Positions 52,045 through 61,316 of a stretch of 64,000 bases of DNA are shown in pieces. Below the pieces are notes generated by a model. It was not told where the DNA came from and ran no database searches. It worked only from the letters and a program-made list of their open reading frames with translations. A program made the translations under genes and the position numbers. Origin of the DNA: Sphingomonas yabuuchiae (GTDB lineage: Bacteria; Pseudomonadota; Alphaproteobacteria; Sphingomonadales; Sphingomonadaceae). The stretch spans positions 248,001-312,000 of the forward strand of contig NZ_JACHNX010000002.1 of assembly GCF_014199595.1 (NCBI RefSeq). Reading direction: 5' to 3'. Numbering within the stretch: the stretch's first letter is position 1; each line of letters begins with the position of its first letter.

Positions 52045-52980
52045 ATGGCAGGTGGTCTGGTCGCATTGCTGGACGACGTGGCGGCGATCGCCAAGCTGGC
52101 GGCGGCGTCGCTGGACGATGTCGCGGGTGCTTCGGCACGGGCCGGTGCGAAGGCGGCGGGCGTGGTCATCGACGACACGGCCGTCACCCCGCGCTATGTC
52201 GTCGGGCTGGCGCCGCAGCGCGAACTGCCCATCATCGGCAAGATCGCGCTGGGCTCGCTGCGCAACAAGCTGATCTTCCTGCTGCCTGCCGCCCTGCTGC
52301 TCAGCGCCTTCGCGCCCTGGGCGATCACGCCGATCCTGATGGCGGGCGGCGCGTTCCTGTGTTTCGAGGCGAGCGAGAAGATCCTCGAAACGCTGACCGG
52401 CCATCATGCCGAGGCGGAGGATGCCGCGCCGGTCGACGCCAAGCAGTTGGAGGAACGCCAGGTGTCCGGCGCGATCCGCACCGACCTGATCCTGTCGGCG
52501 GAGATCATGGCCATTGCCCTGTCGGAACTGCCCGACCTGTCGATCGGCACCCAGGCCATTGCCCTGGCGCTGGTCGGCATCGCGATCACCGTGGGCGTGT
52601 ACGGCGTGGTCGCCGCCATCGTGAAGATGGACGATATCGGTCTGCATCTGGCCGGGCGCGACAATGCGACCGCGCAAGCGATCGGGCGTGGCCTGGTTAA
52701 GGCGATGCCGGTCGTGCTGCGCGTGCTGGCGATCGTCGGCACCGCCGCGATGGTCTGGGTCGGGGGCGGGATCATCGTCCACGGCATGGAGGAATTCGGG
52801 CTGACCACCCTGCCCCATCTGATCCACGGCACCGCGCATCACGCGGGTGAGGCGCTGCCCGTCGGCGGTGCGGTGGCGGAGTGGCTGGTCGGCGCGATCG
52901 GCTCGGCCATTGTCGGCCTTATCATCGGTGCGGCCATCGTGGGCGTGCTGCACCTGATCCCCAGCAAGAAGGCGCATTGA
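52045..52980 (+). CDS. DUF808 family inner-membrane protein
   Basis: This 311-residue protein matches DUF808 (YedI-like), a family of polytopic inner-membrane proteins of unknown function. Landmarks: MAGGLVALLDDVAAIAKLAA at the start, ASARAGAKAAGVVIDDTAVT, YVVGLAPQRELPIIGKIALG, a Gly/Ala-rich set of four or five helices, and the conserved VKMDDIGLHLAG. The gene stands alone after LysR with AGGGAGA upstream of the ATG. It is convergent with the small DUF5818 gene, with 6 bases between the stops. Confidence 0.85.
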   Translation: MAGGLVALLDDVAAIAKLAAASLDDVAGASARAGAKAAGVVIDDTAVTPRYVVGLAPQRELPIIGKIALGSLRNKLIFLLPAALLLSAFAPWAITPILMAGGAFLCFEASEKILETLTGHHAEAEDAAPVDAKQLEERQVSGAIRTDLILSAEIMAIALSELPDLSIGTQAIALALVGIAITVGVYGVVAAIVKMDDIGLHLAGRDNATAQAIGRGLVKAMPVVLRVLAIVGTAAMVWVGGGIIVHGMEEFGLTTLPHLIHGTAHHAGEALPVGGAVAEWLVGAIGSAIVGLIIGAAIVGVLHLIPSKKAH

Positions 52981-52986
52981 TCCCGT

Positions 52987-53211
52987 TCAGGCGGCCCTGA
53001 CGCCGTCGACCTCCATCACATCGGGGGTCAGCAGGTGGCCGGTCACCGCGACCGATTTGCCGACATGATCGACGGGAACCCGCATCAGACGCAGTTCCAG
53101 ATGCCTGCCGTCATCGCCTTCCAGGACGAAGGCACCGCCCCGGCGAACCAGACGACCGCTCCGAACGAGCGATGGGGCGGTATCGGCGCTGTCGTTCATC
53201 GTCATGTCCAT
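52987..53211 (-). CDS. DUF5818-like small protein
   Basis: This 74-residue protein reads as a single beta-rich domain, RSGRLVRRGGAFVLEGDDGR followed by LELRLMRVPVDHVGKSVAVT and VMEVDGVRA, matching DUF5818, a small sphingomonad-type family of unknown role, possibly OB-like. Three ATGs (53211, 53205, 53199) are possible, and none has a clear ribosome-binding site. The gene is 31 bases downstream of the diguanylate cyclase gene on the same strand, so it may be its last cistron. Confidence 0.7.
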   Translation of the reverse strand: MDMTMNDSADTAPSLVRSGRLVRRGGAFVLEGDDGRHLELRLMRVPVDHVGKSVAVTGHLLTPDVMEVDGVRAA

Positions 53212-53242
53212 TCAATGCTGACGGGCGTGCACGGGTTCCGGA

Positions 53243-56200
53243 TCAGGCCGCCCGCGCGACCCGGTCCCTTCCGCTGCGCTTCGCTTCGTAGAGTGCGTCG
53301 TCGGCACGGCGGATCATGGCCGCCACGTCTTCGCACGGACGCCACTCCGTCACGCCCGCGCTAAAGGTGACGGTGATCGCCTGGTTGCCGACCAGCAGCG
53401 GGGTACTGGCGATCTCCTGCCGCAAGCGTTCGACGATGCCCGTCGCGCTATCGAGCGTCGCGGCGGGAAAGAGGATCGCGATCTCTTCGCCGCCATAGCG
53501 CGCCACGACGTCGTTCGACCTTACGCCCTTCAGCAGACGGGCTGCCATACGCACCAGCACTTCGTCGCCAGCGCCATGGCCATAGCCGTCGTTGATCCGC
53601 TTGAAATGATCGATATCCAGGAGCGCGAAGGTAAAGTAGCCGTCCTCCGCAATTGCCCGGTCGCGCGCATCCTGCAGCGCCGCCATCAGGGTCCTGCGAT
53701 TGGCCAGCCCGGTCAGCGGATCGGTGCTGGCCAGGCGGTCGAGTTGCTCATTCGCGGCGCGCAGTGCGCTGGTCCGCTCCTCGACCATGGTTTCGAGCAT
53801 TCGCGCGCGACGGCGAACGACGGCCGTAACGAGCCAGAAGGTCGCACCCAGCAGCAAGAGGAACAGCATGGCCAAGCCGATCCGTCCGAGCCAGCTTTCA
53901 TACCATTGCGGATCGACGGTGATCTCGACGCGACGCTCGACCATCCGCGCGCCCAGCCCCGGAACATAGGCCCGGAGTTCCAGGTTGTAGGTGCCCGCCG
54001 GAAGGTTCGTATAGGTCGCGCTGGCGGGCGTCCCCGCTGGCACCGTCATCCATGTCCGGTCGAATCCGTCCAGGCGATAGCTATAGCGGATCGTCTCCGG
54101 CGCGTCATAATCGGCCAGGGCAAAACCGATGCGCAGGGTGCGCCCGTCCGCACCCCAGCGCAGCGAGAGCGATTTGACGGCCGAGTCCACGGCCAATGCG
54201 TGACCGTCGATATCCGCCGAGCTGACGATCAACGGTCCCGGACGGGCGCGGCTCAGCCGCCCGAGCAGGACATCGGGTTGCAGGACGATCAGCCCGTCGG
54301 GTGCGCCGAACAGCAGCGAGCCGTCCGCCATTCGCGCCGCCGCCCGCTGGTTGAAGGCGCTGGCGCTCAGTCCATCGCGCTGGCTCATGACCCGCACATG
54401 GCGGCTTGCCGGGTCGATGACCGAGATGCCGCCGGCACTGGCGACCCAGGGACGTTGCTGGGCATCCAGGACAAGGGAGGCAACATTGTCCCCTGCCAGT
54501 CCCTGTGCTTCCGTGATCGCACGGAAGCGCCAGCCGCCTGCGACCGCCCGGCCCAGGGCGACGCCGCCATAGGTTCCCACCCATATCCTGCGCCCGGCCG
54601 GAATGATCGAACCGGCATAGTCCTGCGGCAAGCTACCCGGCCCTGGCGACCGACTGGAAAAATTGGTGAACTTTCCCGCTGGCACATCGAGATGGCCGAT
54701 GCCGCCCGGCGTGGCGACCAGCACGCTGCCGTCAGACTGCGTCACGATGTTGATGACTTCGTTGTTGGGCAGGCTGTGCGGGTCGGCGGCATCATGTTCG
54801 AACACCCGCACCCGTCCGTCGCTGCGCCGTCGAACGAACAGGCCCTTATAGGTGCCGATCAGCAGCGCATCGGGCGTCTCGGCCAATGAGATGACCGGAA
54901 GGTCGCCGAGCCCATTCACGGTCAACGCATGCTGCGACAGGGTGCGCGGATCGATCGCGACGACGCCGCGCGCACCGACCAGGATGGTGCCGTCCGACGA
55001 TTCCAGCAGCGCCTTGATATCCTGACCGCCATGCTGGCCGTTCAGGGTCAGTCGACGAACCCGCCCTGCCTTTCGGTCGAGCGCATCGACAGTCCCGTTA
55101 CTCAGGCCCAGCCAGACCTGATCATGCCGGTCGACCATGATCCCACGAACATTGTCGTCCGACAGCGACATGCGCGGATCCGGCATCGCCGATCCGATAC
55201 GCAACGTCCCGCCGCCCAGTCCCTGCGTCCGCGCCGCGCCCATTTCGGTTGCGGCCCAGACGCCCCCCGACCCGTCCAGCGCCAGCGCGCGCACCGTGTC
55301 GCCCGCCAGCGACATCGGGTTCGCGCCGAGATGGCGGATCGCGGTCGCCGAAAAGCCGTGGCGGGGATCGATCAGCACGATCCCCATGCCATCGGTACCG
55401 ACCCATAGCCTTCCCCGTTCGTCTTCGATGATCGCCCTGATCGTCCGATGCCCGATCAGGGGGGCGGCGCCACGCAATGCGGGCATTTGCGAAAAACGCG
55501 GGCGGATGCCCCGGTCATTCGACAAATAGACGCCGTCCGAACCTGTGCCTGCCCATAGCCGCCCGTGCCGATCACGCAGGATCGACCAGATGTCACGGCT
55601 ATTCGCGGCATCCACGAGCGACGTCGGATGGAACCGCCTGGACTTGGCAGGGCGTACCCACAGTCCACCTTCACACCCCGCCCAGAGCGTGCCATCCGCA
55701 TCGCGGTAGACCGCAAATGCTCCCTGACGGCGCCCGTCGGCCGACCGGATCGCCGAACCTGCCATGGAGTCGAGTTGATCGGCATGGGCGATGTAATGAT
55801 GAACGCCACCATCCGATGCGATATAGGCCCCTCCCGATCCATCCGGGGTAAAGCTGAAAACACGGCTGCCCGTCGGTCCATTACGGGCCTTCAACCGGAT
55901 GAACCGGCCACTCGCCGGTTCGTAACGCGCCAGGCCGCCGACATTGGTGCCGATCAACAGCCCGCCATCGGGCAGCGCCAAAAGCGAGCGGACATAATTA
56001 TCCGGCAGCGAAAACGGATCGCTCGACAAGGCCTTGAAGCTACGGACACGCTGCCCGTCATAGCGGATCAGACCGCCTCGCGTACCGATCCACATGGTCC
56101 CGTCGCTGGCGCGGACAACCGCCGTCGCGGTGATATGGGGCAGGCGCACTGCGTCGCCGAGCCGCGTGAAGCTGGCCCATTGCCATGCCGCCCATGGATC

Positions 56201-56281
56201 GCCGCGTGCTTCTCCCCGGACCATGGCGGGCAGACACAGGAGCAATAAAAGGGCAGCGGCACCGAAGGATCGGAAGCGCAT
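53243..56281 (-). CDS. Beta-propeller sensor diguanylate cyclase
   Basis: The 1012-residue inner-membrane protein has a signal peptide (MRFRSFGAAALLLLLCLPAM). A large periplasmic two-component-regulator propeller follows (repeats such as MWIGTRGGLIRYDGQ, LLIGTNVGGLARYEPASG and LWAGCEGGLWV; residues ~40-690), then a Y_Y_Y domain (~710-790), one membrane helix (~797-818) and a GGDEF domain. The active site GGEEI (residues 930-934) is functional-type, and RSND five residues before it is an intact I-site for c-di-GMP inhibition. It should make c-di-GMP in response to a periplasmic ligand, probably a glycan. ATG 56281 starts the signal peptide, and 56320 is less likely. Confidence 0.9.
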   Translation of the reverse strand: MRFRSFGAAALLLLLCLPAMVRGEARGDPWAAWQWASFTRLGDAVRLPHITATAVVRASDGTMWIGTRGGLIRYDGQRVRSFKALSSDPFSLPDNYVRSLLALPDGGLLIGTNVGGLARYEPASGRFIRLKARNGPTGSRVFSFTPDGSGGAYIASDGGVHHYIAHADQLDSMAGSAIRSADGRRQGAFAVYRDADGTLWAGCEGGLWVRPAKSRRFHPTSLVDAANSRDIWSILRDRHGRLWAGTGSDGVYLSNDRGIRPRFSQMPALRGAAPLIGHRTIRAIIEDERGRLWVGTDGMGIVLIDPRHGFSATAIRHLGANPMSLAGDTVRALALDGSGGVWAATEMGAARTQGLGGGTLRIGSAMPDPRMSLSDDNVRGIMVDRHDQVWLGLSNGTVDALDRKAGRVRRLTLNGQHGGQDIKALLESSDGTILVGARGVVAIDPRTLSQHALTVNGLGDLPVISLAETPDALLIGTYKGLFVRRRSDGRVRVFEHDAADPHSLPNNEVINIVTQSDGSVLVATPGGIGHLDVPAGKFTNFSSRSPGPGSLPQDYAGSIIPAGRRIWVGTYGGVALGRAVAGGWRFRAITEAQGLAGDNVASLVLDAQQRPWVASAGGISVIDPASRHVRVMSQRDGLSASAFNQRAAARMADGSLLFGAPDGLIVLQPDVLLGRLSRARPGPLIVSSADIDGHALAVDSAVKSLSLRWGADGRTLRIGFALADYDAPETIRYSYRLDGFDRTWMTVPAGTPASATYTNLPAGTYNLELRAYVPGLGARMVERRVEITVDPQWYESWLGRIGLAMLFLLLLGATFWLVTAVVRRRARMLETMVEERTSALRAANEQLDRLASTDPLTGLANRRTLMAALQDARDRAIAEDGYFTFALLDIDHFKRINDGYGHGAGDEVLVRMAARLLKGVRSNDVVARYGGEEIAILFPAATLDSATGIVERLRQEIASTPLLVGNQAITVTFSAGVTEWRPCEDVAAMIRRADDALYEAKRSGRDRVARAA

Positions 56282-56390
56282 CAAATCATTATCCCGCGCC
56301 CCTTTTAGAAAAGGTTCCATAAAAGGATATTAATTTTGATCAACGCTCTGATTGCCGTCCCGACGACCCTGGGCTTGACGTTTGGGCGCT

Positions 56391-56405
56391 GTTCCTGTTT
56401 CGTTT
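56391..56405 (+). promoter_or_regulatory. Near-match LexA (SOS) box upstream of dinB
   Basis: GTTC-CTGTTTC-GTTT at 56391-56405 differs by one base from the alphaproteobacterial LexA site GTTC-N7-GTTC. It lies 45 bases before the dinB start and just downstream of a TTGACG (56375-56380) that could be a -35 element. DinB is LexA-controlled in many alphaproteobacteria, which supports the reading. Confidence 0.4.
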
Positions 56406-56450
56406 TCAAGCCCGTAGGGTGCGGGCGCAAGGATCATTCCGGGCTATTGC

Positions 56451-57569
56451 GTGCCAGCGCCATTATCACCTTTCGACGAAACGGGGCGGCTTGACGGGCG
56501 GAAGATCATCCATGTCGACATGGACGCCTTCTACGCTTCGGTAGAGCAACGCGACGATCCGGCGTTGCGCGGGCGTCCGCTCGCCGTGGGTGGATCACGC
56601 GCAAGGGGTGTCGTGGCGGCGGCGAGCTACGAAGCGCGGACCTTCGGCGTTCGCTCGGCCATGCCTTCGGTGACGGCATTGCGCAAATGTCCGGACCTGG
56701 TGTTCGTGCCGCCCCGGTTCGACGTCTATCGCGAGGTTTCGCAACAGATCCGCGCCATCTTCGCCCGTTATACCGACCTGATCGAGCCGCTATCGCTCGA
56801 CGAAGCCTATCTCGACGTCACCGAAGACCGGGCTGCCCTGGGGTCGGCCACCGCCATCGCCAATGCCATTCGCGAGGCGATCCGCGCGGAGACGGGGCTG
56901 ACCGCCTCGGCCGGGGTCAGCTACAACAAATTCATCGCCAAGCTCGCTTCGGATCAGAACAAGCCCGACGGCATATGCATCATTCCACCGGCGCACGGCG
57001 CGACCTTTGTCGCGGGATTGCCGGTTAAGCGGTTCCATGGTGTCGGACCGGTCACGGCACGCAAGATGGAGACGCTGGGCATCCTGACCGGACAGGATTT
57101 GCGCGACCGACCGTTGGATTTCCTGCAACGCCATTTCGGCAGCTATGCCGATTATCTCTACGGGGCCGCGCGCGGGATCGATCACCGACCGGTTCGTGCC
57201 CATCGCATCGCCAAGTCGGTCGGAGCCGAGCGGACTTTCGAGTCCGACCTGTCCGATCGCCAGGGGCTGCGGAGTGCGCTGGAGCGGGTGGTCGACGCCG
57301 CCTGGACCCGGATCGAACGAAGCGGGGTTGCGGGCCGGACGGTGACCTTGAAATTACGGCACAGCGACTTTCGGACCATCACACGGGCCCGCTCGGCCCA
57401 TCACCCGATCCGTGACCGTGCCGAATTTCTGGCGGTCGGGCTCGATCTGTTGGATCAGCAACTGCCCGTGACGCTCGGGGTTCGTCTGCTGGGGCTGACG
57501 CTATCCGGCCTTTCCAGCGATGATGACGGCGCTCGGTCCGCCCCGACCCAGGCGGAACTGCCGCTATGA
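56451..57569 (+). CDS. dinB: DNA polymerase IV (Y-family)
   Basis: This 372-residue error-prone translesion polymerase carries the Y-family motifs HVDMDAFYASVEQRDDPALR with the metal-binding Asp pair, YRSxxP-type region GVVAAASYEARTFGVRSAMP, and the second carboxylate site SLDEAYLDVTED. The helix-hairpin-helix KRFHGVGPVTARKMETLGI and the little-finger domain to the end follow. The C-terminus ends TQAELPL, resembling the beta-clamp binding motif QxxLxLF of polymerase IV. Start is GTG 56451, with no strong ribosome-binding site. A near-match SOS box is upstream. Confidence 0.95.
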   Translation: MPAPLSPFDETGRLDGRKIIHVDMDAFYASVEQRDDPALRGRPLAVGGSRARGVVAAASYEARTFGVRSAMPSVTALRKCPDLVFVPPRFDVYREVSQQIRAIFARYTDLIEPLSLDEAYLDVTEDRAALGSATAIANAIREAIRAETGLTASAGVSYNKFIAKLASDQNKPDGICIIPPAHGATFVAGLPVKRFHGVGPVTARKMETLGILTGQDLRDRPLDFLQRHFGSYADYLYGAARGIDHRPVRAHRIAKSVGAERTFESDLSDRQGLRSALERVVDAAWTRIERSGVAGRTVTLKLRHSDFRTITRARSAHHPIRDRAEFLAVGLDLLDQQLPVTLGVRLLGLTLSGLSSDDDGARSAPTQAELPL

Positions 57570-57576
57570 TCGGCGA

Positions 57577-59349
57577 TCAGGCAGCCAGTTCGACTTGGCG
57601 CTCCCCTTCGCCATCCGCGTCGAGCGTCACGATCGCCACTGCACCGGTGCCCCGGCCTGCACTGCGCAATTCGAGCGTCCCGCCCATCCCCGCCATGGAA
57701 TTGGCACACCAATGCAGGCCAAGCCCGCCGGACTTCTCGGTCCGGGTCGAATAGCCGGGCTGGAACAGCCGCGTCGCCTGGGCGGGCTCGAACCCCTCGC
57801 CGTCATCGATGATCCGAACCGACAGCCGCCCTTCGCTGGGCGGCGGAATGTCGACGGTGATCGCGCCATGATCGCGCCCCGTCGCGACGATCGCTTCGAC
57901 CGCGTTGGAGAAGAGGTTGCCGATCACCTGGCTCAGGATCACCCGGTTCGCCACCACATAGGCCGGGTGGGCCGGGAAGGTGAAGCTGATCGATACGGCA
58001 TGGGCGTAACGTGCGATCGTCGCATTGCGCGCCACGATGTCACTGATGTTGCAACGTTCGCGGGCGGGCCGCTCGTGAGCCCGGGCCTGTTGCGCGCCGA
58101 TGATCTCCAGCGTCTGGCGCATGGCATCGCGCCCGACTTCCAATTGCCGCCGGACCTCGGTGCGGGCCAGTGCCTCCGCATCGAAAGCGGTCGACAGGAA
58201 GGCGACGAGCTTGGCGCGTCTTTCGGGCTCGACCTCTCCACCCGCCAGTTCGGCCAGCGCGCGGTCGATCAGGTCGCGTCGGGCGCCGTTATGCTGTCCC
58301 ACGCCGTGGCTGAGGATGGTCGCCAGGGGCGCCAGCGCATTGCGGACATTGTGCAGGACCGCGACGGCGCTTTCCGAACGACCGAGCGCGAAGCTCTGTA
58401 TTTCGTTGCGTTCGCGCAAATCCTTGAGCTGGCTGAGCATGGCGTTGAAGTTGCGGCCGAGCGATCCGAACTCCTCGCATTGGCCTTGATCGTCCTCGAA
58501 CGGCAGCAGCGCGCCCGATGCCTGGACTCGCTGCATATGCCGCTGGACCCGGTCGAGCGGAACGAGGACGAACCGCCCCAGCGCGCGCCGCAGCATGAGC
58601 AGGAGCAGCACCAACAGGAGGATCGATGCTGCCGCCGCCAACAGGAGAACGCGGCGGCCGAGCAGCACGACCTCGCGTGAAACCCGGAACCGGGCCGAGG
58701 CGACCGGCCGCCCATCAGGTCCATCGATCGGCACGGCGATATCGATGAATTGCGCGCCGCGGCGGGGCCCAGCATTGCTGGCCGAAGTCCCGGTAGAAAG
58801 GGCCACTGGTCGCCCAAGCAGGCGAGACAGAGTCTGCCCTGTCAGACGCCGCGCCACGGCGACATGGATATCGCCGCGCGGGCTGTCCGCCACGCCCACG
58901 GCCAGCACATCTTCCCCAACGGCCAGATAGAAACGTGGCGAGCGGCCTGCGTCCACCAGACGTTCGAAATCCAGGCGATCCAGTGCCGCTTCGACCTGAC
59001 GCGTCTCTTCGGTCAAAGGCCGCTGAACGCTGCCGCCCTCACCGACCGCACGCCGATACACGATGCTTTGGTCTGGCACGGTCGGCGCGATGCCGTCGGA
59101 GGTAACGGCACTGGCCTGTTCGCGTGCGGCAACCTCGCTGATCGCCGCGAAGTCCGACAACACCGTCTGCGCCCGACCGCGATAGCCTTCCGTCGCCCGC
59201 TCTTCCAGCTCGGCAAAACCCGGCGAGATGACCAGCGTCAGCAGGACGGCCAGCGCCAATGCCCCGCCGATCCCGGTCAGGGTCAGCAGCGACACCATCG
59301 TCTCACGAAGCGATCGTGGCCGCCGCCGCCGTTCATGCCACCGGCGCAT
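57577..59349 (-). CDS. Sensor histidine kinase with a variant H-box
   Basis: The 590-residue membrane kinase has two helices (~28-48 and ~236-256), a periplasmic domain of ~190 residues and a HAMP-like linker. A dimerisation region follows with candidate His333 in AVLHNVRNALAPLATI, and then the ATPase domain (NLFSNAVEAIVATG, DDGEGFEP, GGLGLHWCANSMAG). The HNVRNA H-box departs from the usual HE/DxxxP form. ATG 59349 lies 15 bases after the stop of the GGDEF/EAL regulator, so the pair forms an operon. The frame open to 59928 reads through that regulator and is not used. Confidence 0.85.
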   Translation of the reverse strand: MRRWHERRRRPRSLRETMVSLLTLTGIGGALALAVLLTLVISPGFAELEERATEGYRGRAQTVLSDFAAISEVAAREQASAVTSDGIAPTVPDQSIVYRRAVGEGGSVQRPLTEETRQVEAALDRLDFERLVDAGRSPRFYLAVGEDVLAVGVADSPRGDIHVAVARRLTGQTLSRLLGRPVALSTGTSASNAGPRRGAQFIDIAVPIDGPDGRPVASARFRVSREVVLLGRRVLLLAAAASILLLVLLLLMLRRALGRFVLVPLDRVQRHMQRVQASGALLPFEDDQGQCEEFGSLGRNFNAMLSQLKDLRERNEIQSFALGRSESAVAVLHNVRNALAPLATILSHGVGQHNGARRDLIDRALAELAGGEVEPERRAKLVAFLSTAFDAEALARTEVRRQLEVGRDAMRQTLEIIGAQQARAHERPARERCNISDIVARNATIARYAHAVSISFTFPAHPAYVVANRVILSQVIGNLFSNAVEAIVATGRDHGAITVDIPPPSEGRLSVRIIDDGEGFEPAQATRLFQPGYSTRTEKSGGLGLHWCANSMAGMGGTLELRSAGRGTGAVAIVTLDADGEGERQVELAA

Positions 59350-59363
59350 GATGCTTCGCTTCG

Positions 59364-61259
59364 TCAGCGCCCCGCGCCTGCCATGATGGGAGCGCCTTGC
59401 GCCTCGCCGGGCAGCGTCAGGAATTTCAGTTCGGCCAGTTTGCGCGCCTCGGTCGCCGGAACGGGCTTCGAGAAGAGATAGCCCTGGAGATGACTGGCAC
59501 CTGCGACGCGCAGCGCCTGCGCCTGGGATTCCGTCTCGACGCCCTCTGCGATCACGCCCAGGCCCAATGCCCGACCGAGATGGATGATGGAATGGACGAT
59601 CGCCGCGGACTCGCGCTCGCGTCCCATCCCGTCGATGAAGCTGCGGTCGATCTTCAGGCAGTCCAGCGCGAATTTGCGGATATTGTAAAGGCTGGAATAG
59701 CCCGTACCGAAGTCGTCGAGCGCGATACGGAAGCCCAGCTTGCGCAGTTCGCAAAGGGTCTGCGCGGCATGTTCGGCATCGTCGAAAATGGCGGTTTCGG
59801 TAATCTCGATCTGGACGCGCTGGGGCTCGACGCCCGCCCTTCGCACGCTCTCCATCACATGCCCGACGAAATGCGAACGGCGGAACTGGATCGGGCTGAA
59901 ATTCACCGAAACATATTGGCCCGGCCAATGCTGGAGCTCGGCCAGAGCATGGTCGAGAATCCAGTCACCCAGATCATGGATCAGGGTGCTTTCCTCGGCC
60001 AGCGGGATGAAGATCGCCGGGCTGATCGCACCGCGTTCGGGCGTGCTCCAGCGGACGAGCGCCTCGAACCCGACAATGTCCAGGCTGCCCCGGGCGACAA
60101 TCGGCTGATAGGCCAGGCTCAGCTCATCGCGGGCGATGGCTTGGCTCAAGCCCGCCTCGATCTCGCGTCGAACGCGAATGCCTTCGTCCATGCTGGCATC
60201 GAAAACCCGAACGGTGCCGCGCCCCGAACGCTTGGCTTCGTTCAGCGCCATGTCGGCCTGTCTGACGAGATCGGTCGGATCGCGCTCCCCGCCCGGCTGG
60301 CACATCACCAAGCCGCAGGATGCGCCGCACCGCACCGCATGGCCCAGCACGTTGAAGGTCGAGGCACAGGCGGTGACGATCCGGTCACAGGTCGCGACGG
60401 CCAGGCCAATGTCCTCGGCCTCGAAGAAGATGCCGAACTCGTCACCGCCAAGCCGGGCCAGCATCGCGCCCTCGGGCATATTGGCCTGGATGGTCGCGCA
60501 CACCATACGGATCAATTCATCCCCGGCAAGATGACCGAGCGTGTCGTTGACGAGCTTGAACCGGTCGAGATCGAGCATCGCGGTAACGAACGGACCGTCC
60601 TGACGCCCTCGCTCGGTCAGGCCGCGCAGAAAGGCGACGCGGTTGGGGGCATCGGTCAGGGCGTCGTGCATGGCGATATGCATCGCCCGGCTTTCGTTCG
60701 CTTCCAGCTCGGCGGTCTTTTCCTCCAGCGTCGCGACTTGCGTCGCCAGCAACGCCCGAGCGGCGGCCAGTTCGCGATCATTGTCCCAGCGGCGGCACAG
60801 AGCATGCGCCATCTGCTGGACTTCGATCACCTCGAACGGCTTGGCGATGTAGAAGATCTTGTCGGCCGGCCCCGCCACCTTGCCGATCTCGGCGGGGGAG
60901 AAATCGGAATAGCCGGTGACGATGACGATATGGATATCGGGATCGAGCGCCCGGATGCGCCGCGCGGTTTCGCGACCGTCGATACCCGGAGGCATCCGTA
61001 TGTCGATGAACGCCACCGCGAAAGGCGATCCTTCCGCCTGGGCTCGCTCCACTGCGGCGACCGCCTCCAGACCCTGATGGCAATGATGCCGGTCGAGGAC
61101 CAGGTCGCCGTCCCCCCCGTCGGCCCCCTCACCGAACAGCTCGGTCGCCATAGCGTCCAGCGTGACGTTCCGTCCCGAGAAGCACAGTTCGTAGCTCTCG
61201 TGAACCGCCGGTTCGTCGTCGACGATCAGAATACGCATCCGGCTACCATCCGTCTTCAT
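59364..61259 (-). CDS. Response regulator with GGDEF and EAL domains
   Basis: The 631-residue protein has a receiver domain (ILIVDDEPAVHESYELCFSG; phosphoacceptor Asp86 in VAFIDIRMP; TGYSDF; YIAKPFEVIE), a coiled linker (~155-195), a GGDEF domain with intact LGGDEF (271-275), and an EAL domain. In the EAL domain, FEALVRW (Glu399), SVNFSPIQF, QIEITET, ALDDFGTGYSSL, LKIDRSFI and AEGVETE are all conserved, so phosphodiesterase activity is likely. No RxxD I-site precedes GGDEF. An extra loop with HHCHQ (residues ~58-62) interrupts the receiver. The kinase gene 15 bases downstream is its probable partner. Confidence 0.9.
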   Translation of the reverse strand: MKTDGSRMRILIVDDEPAVHESYELCFSGRNVTLDAMATELFGEGADGGDGDLVLDRHHCHQGLEAVAAVERAQAEGSPFAVAFIDIRMPPGIDGRETARRIRALDPDIHIVIVTGYSDFSPAEIGKVAGPADKIFYIAKPFEVIEVQQMAHALCRRWDNDRELAAARALLATQVATLEEKTAELEANESRAMHIAMHDALTDAPNRVAFLRGLTERGRQDGPFVTAMLDLDRFKLVNDTLGHLAGDELIRMVCATIQANMPEGAMLARLGGDEFGIFFEAEDIGLAVATCDRIVTACASTFNVLGHAVRCGASCGLVMCQPGGERDPTDLVRQADMALNEAKRSGRGTVRVFDASMDEGIRVRREIEAGLSQAIARDELSLAYQPIVARGSLDIVGFEALVRWSTPERGAISPAIFIPLAEESTLIHDLGDWILDHALAELQHWPGQYVSVNFSPIQFRRSHFVGHVMESVRRAGVEPQRVQIEITETAIFDDAEHAAQTLCELRKLGFRIALDDFGTGYSSLYNIRKFALDCLKIDRSFIDGMGRERESAAIVHSIIHLGRALGLGVIAEGVETESQAQALRVAGASHLQGYLFSKPVPATEARKLAELKFLTLPGEAQGAPIMAGAGR

Positions 61260-61316
61260 TACTCAACACGAAGATAGATGGTAACCAGAGAGGCTTAAAG
61301 TGACGTAAATGGTCAG

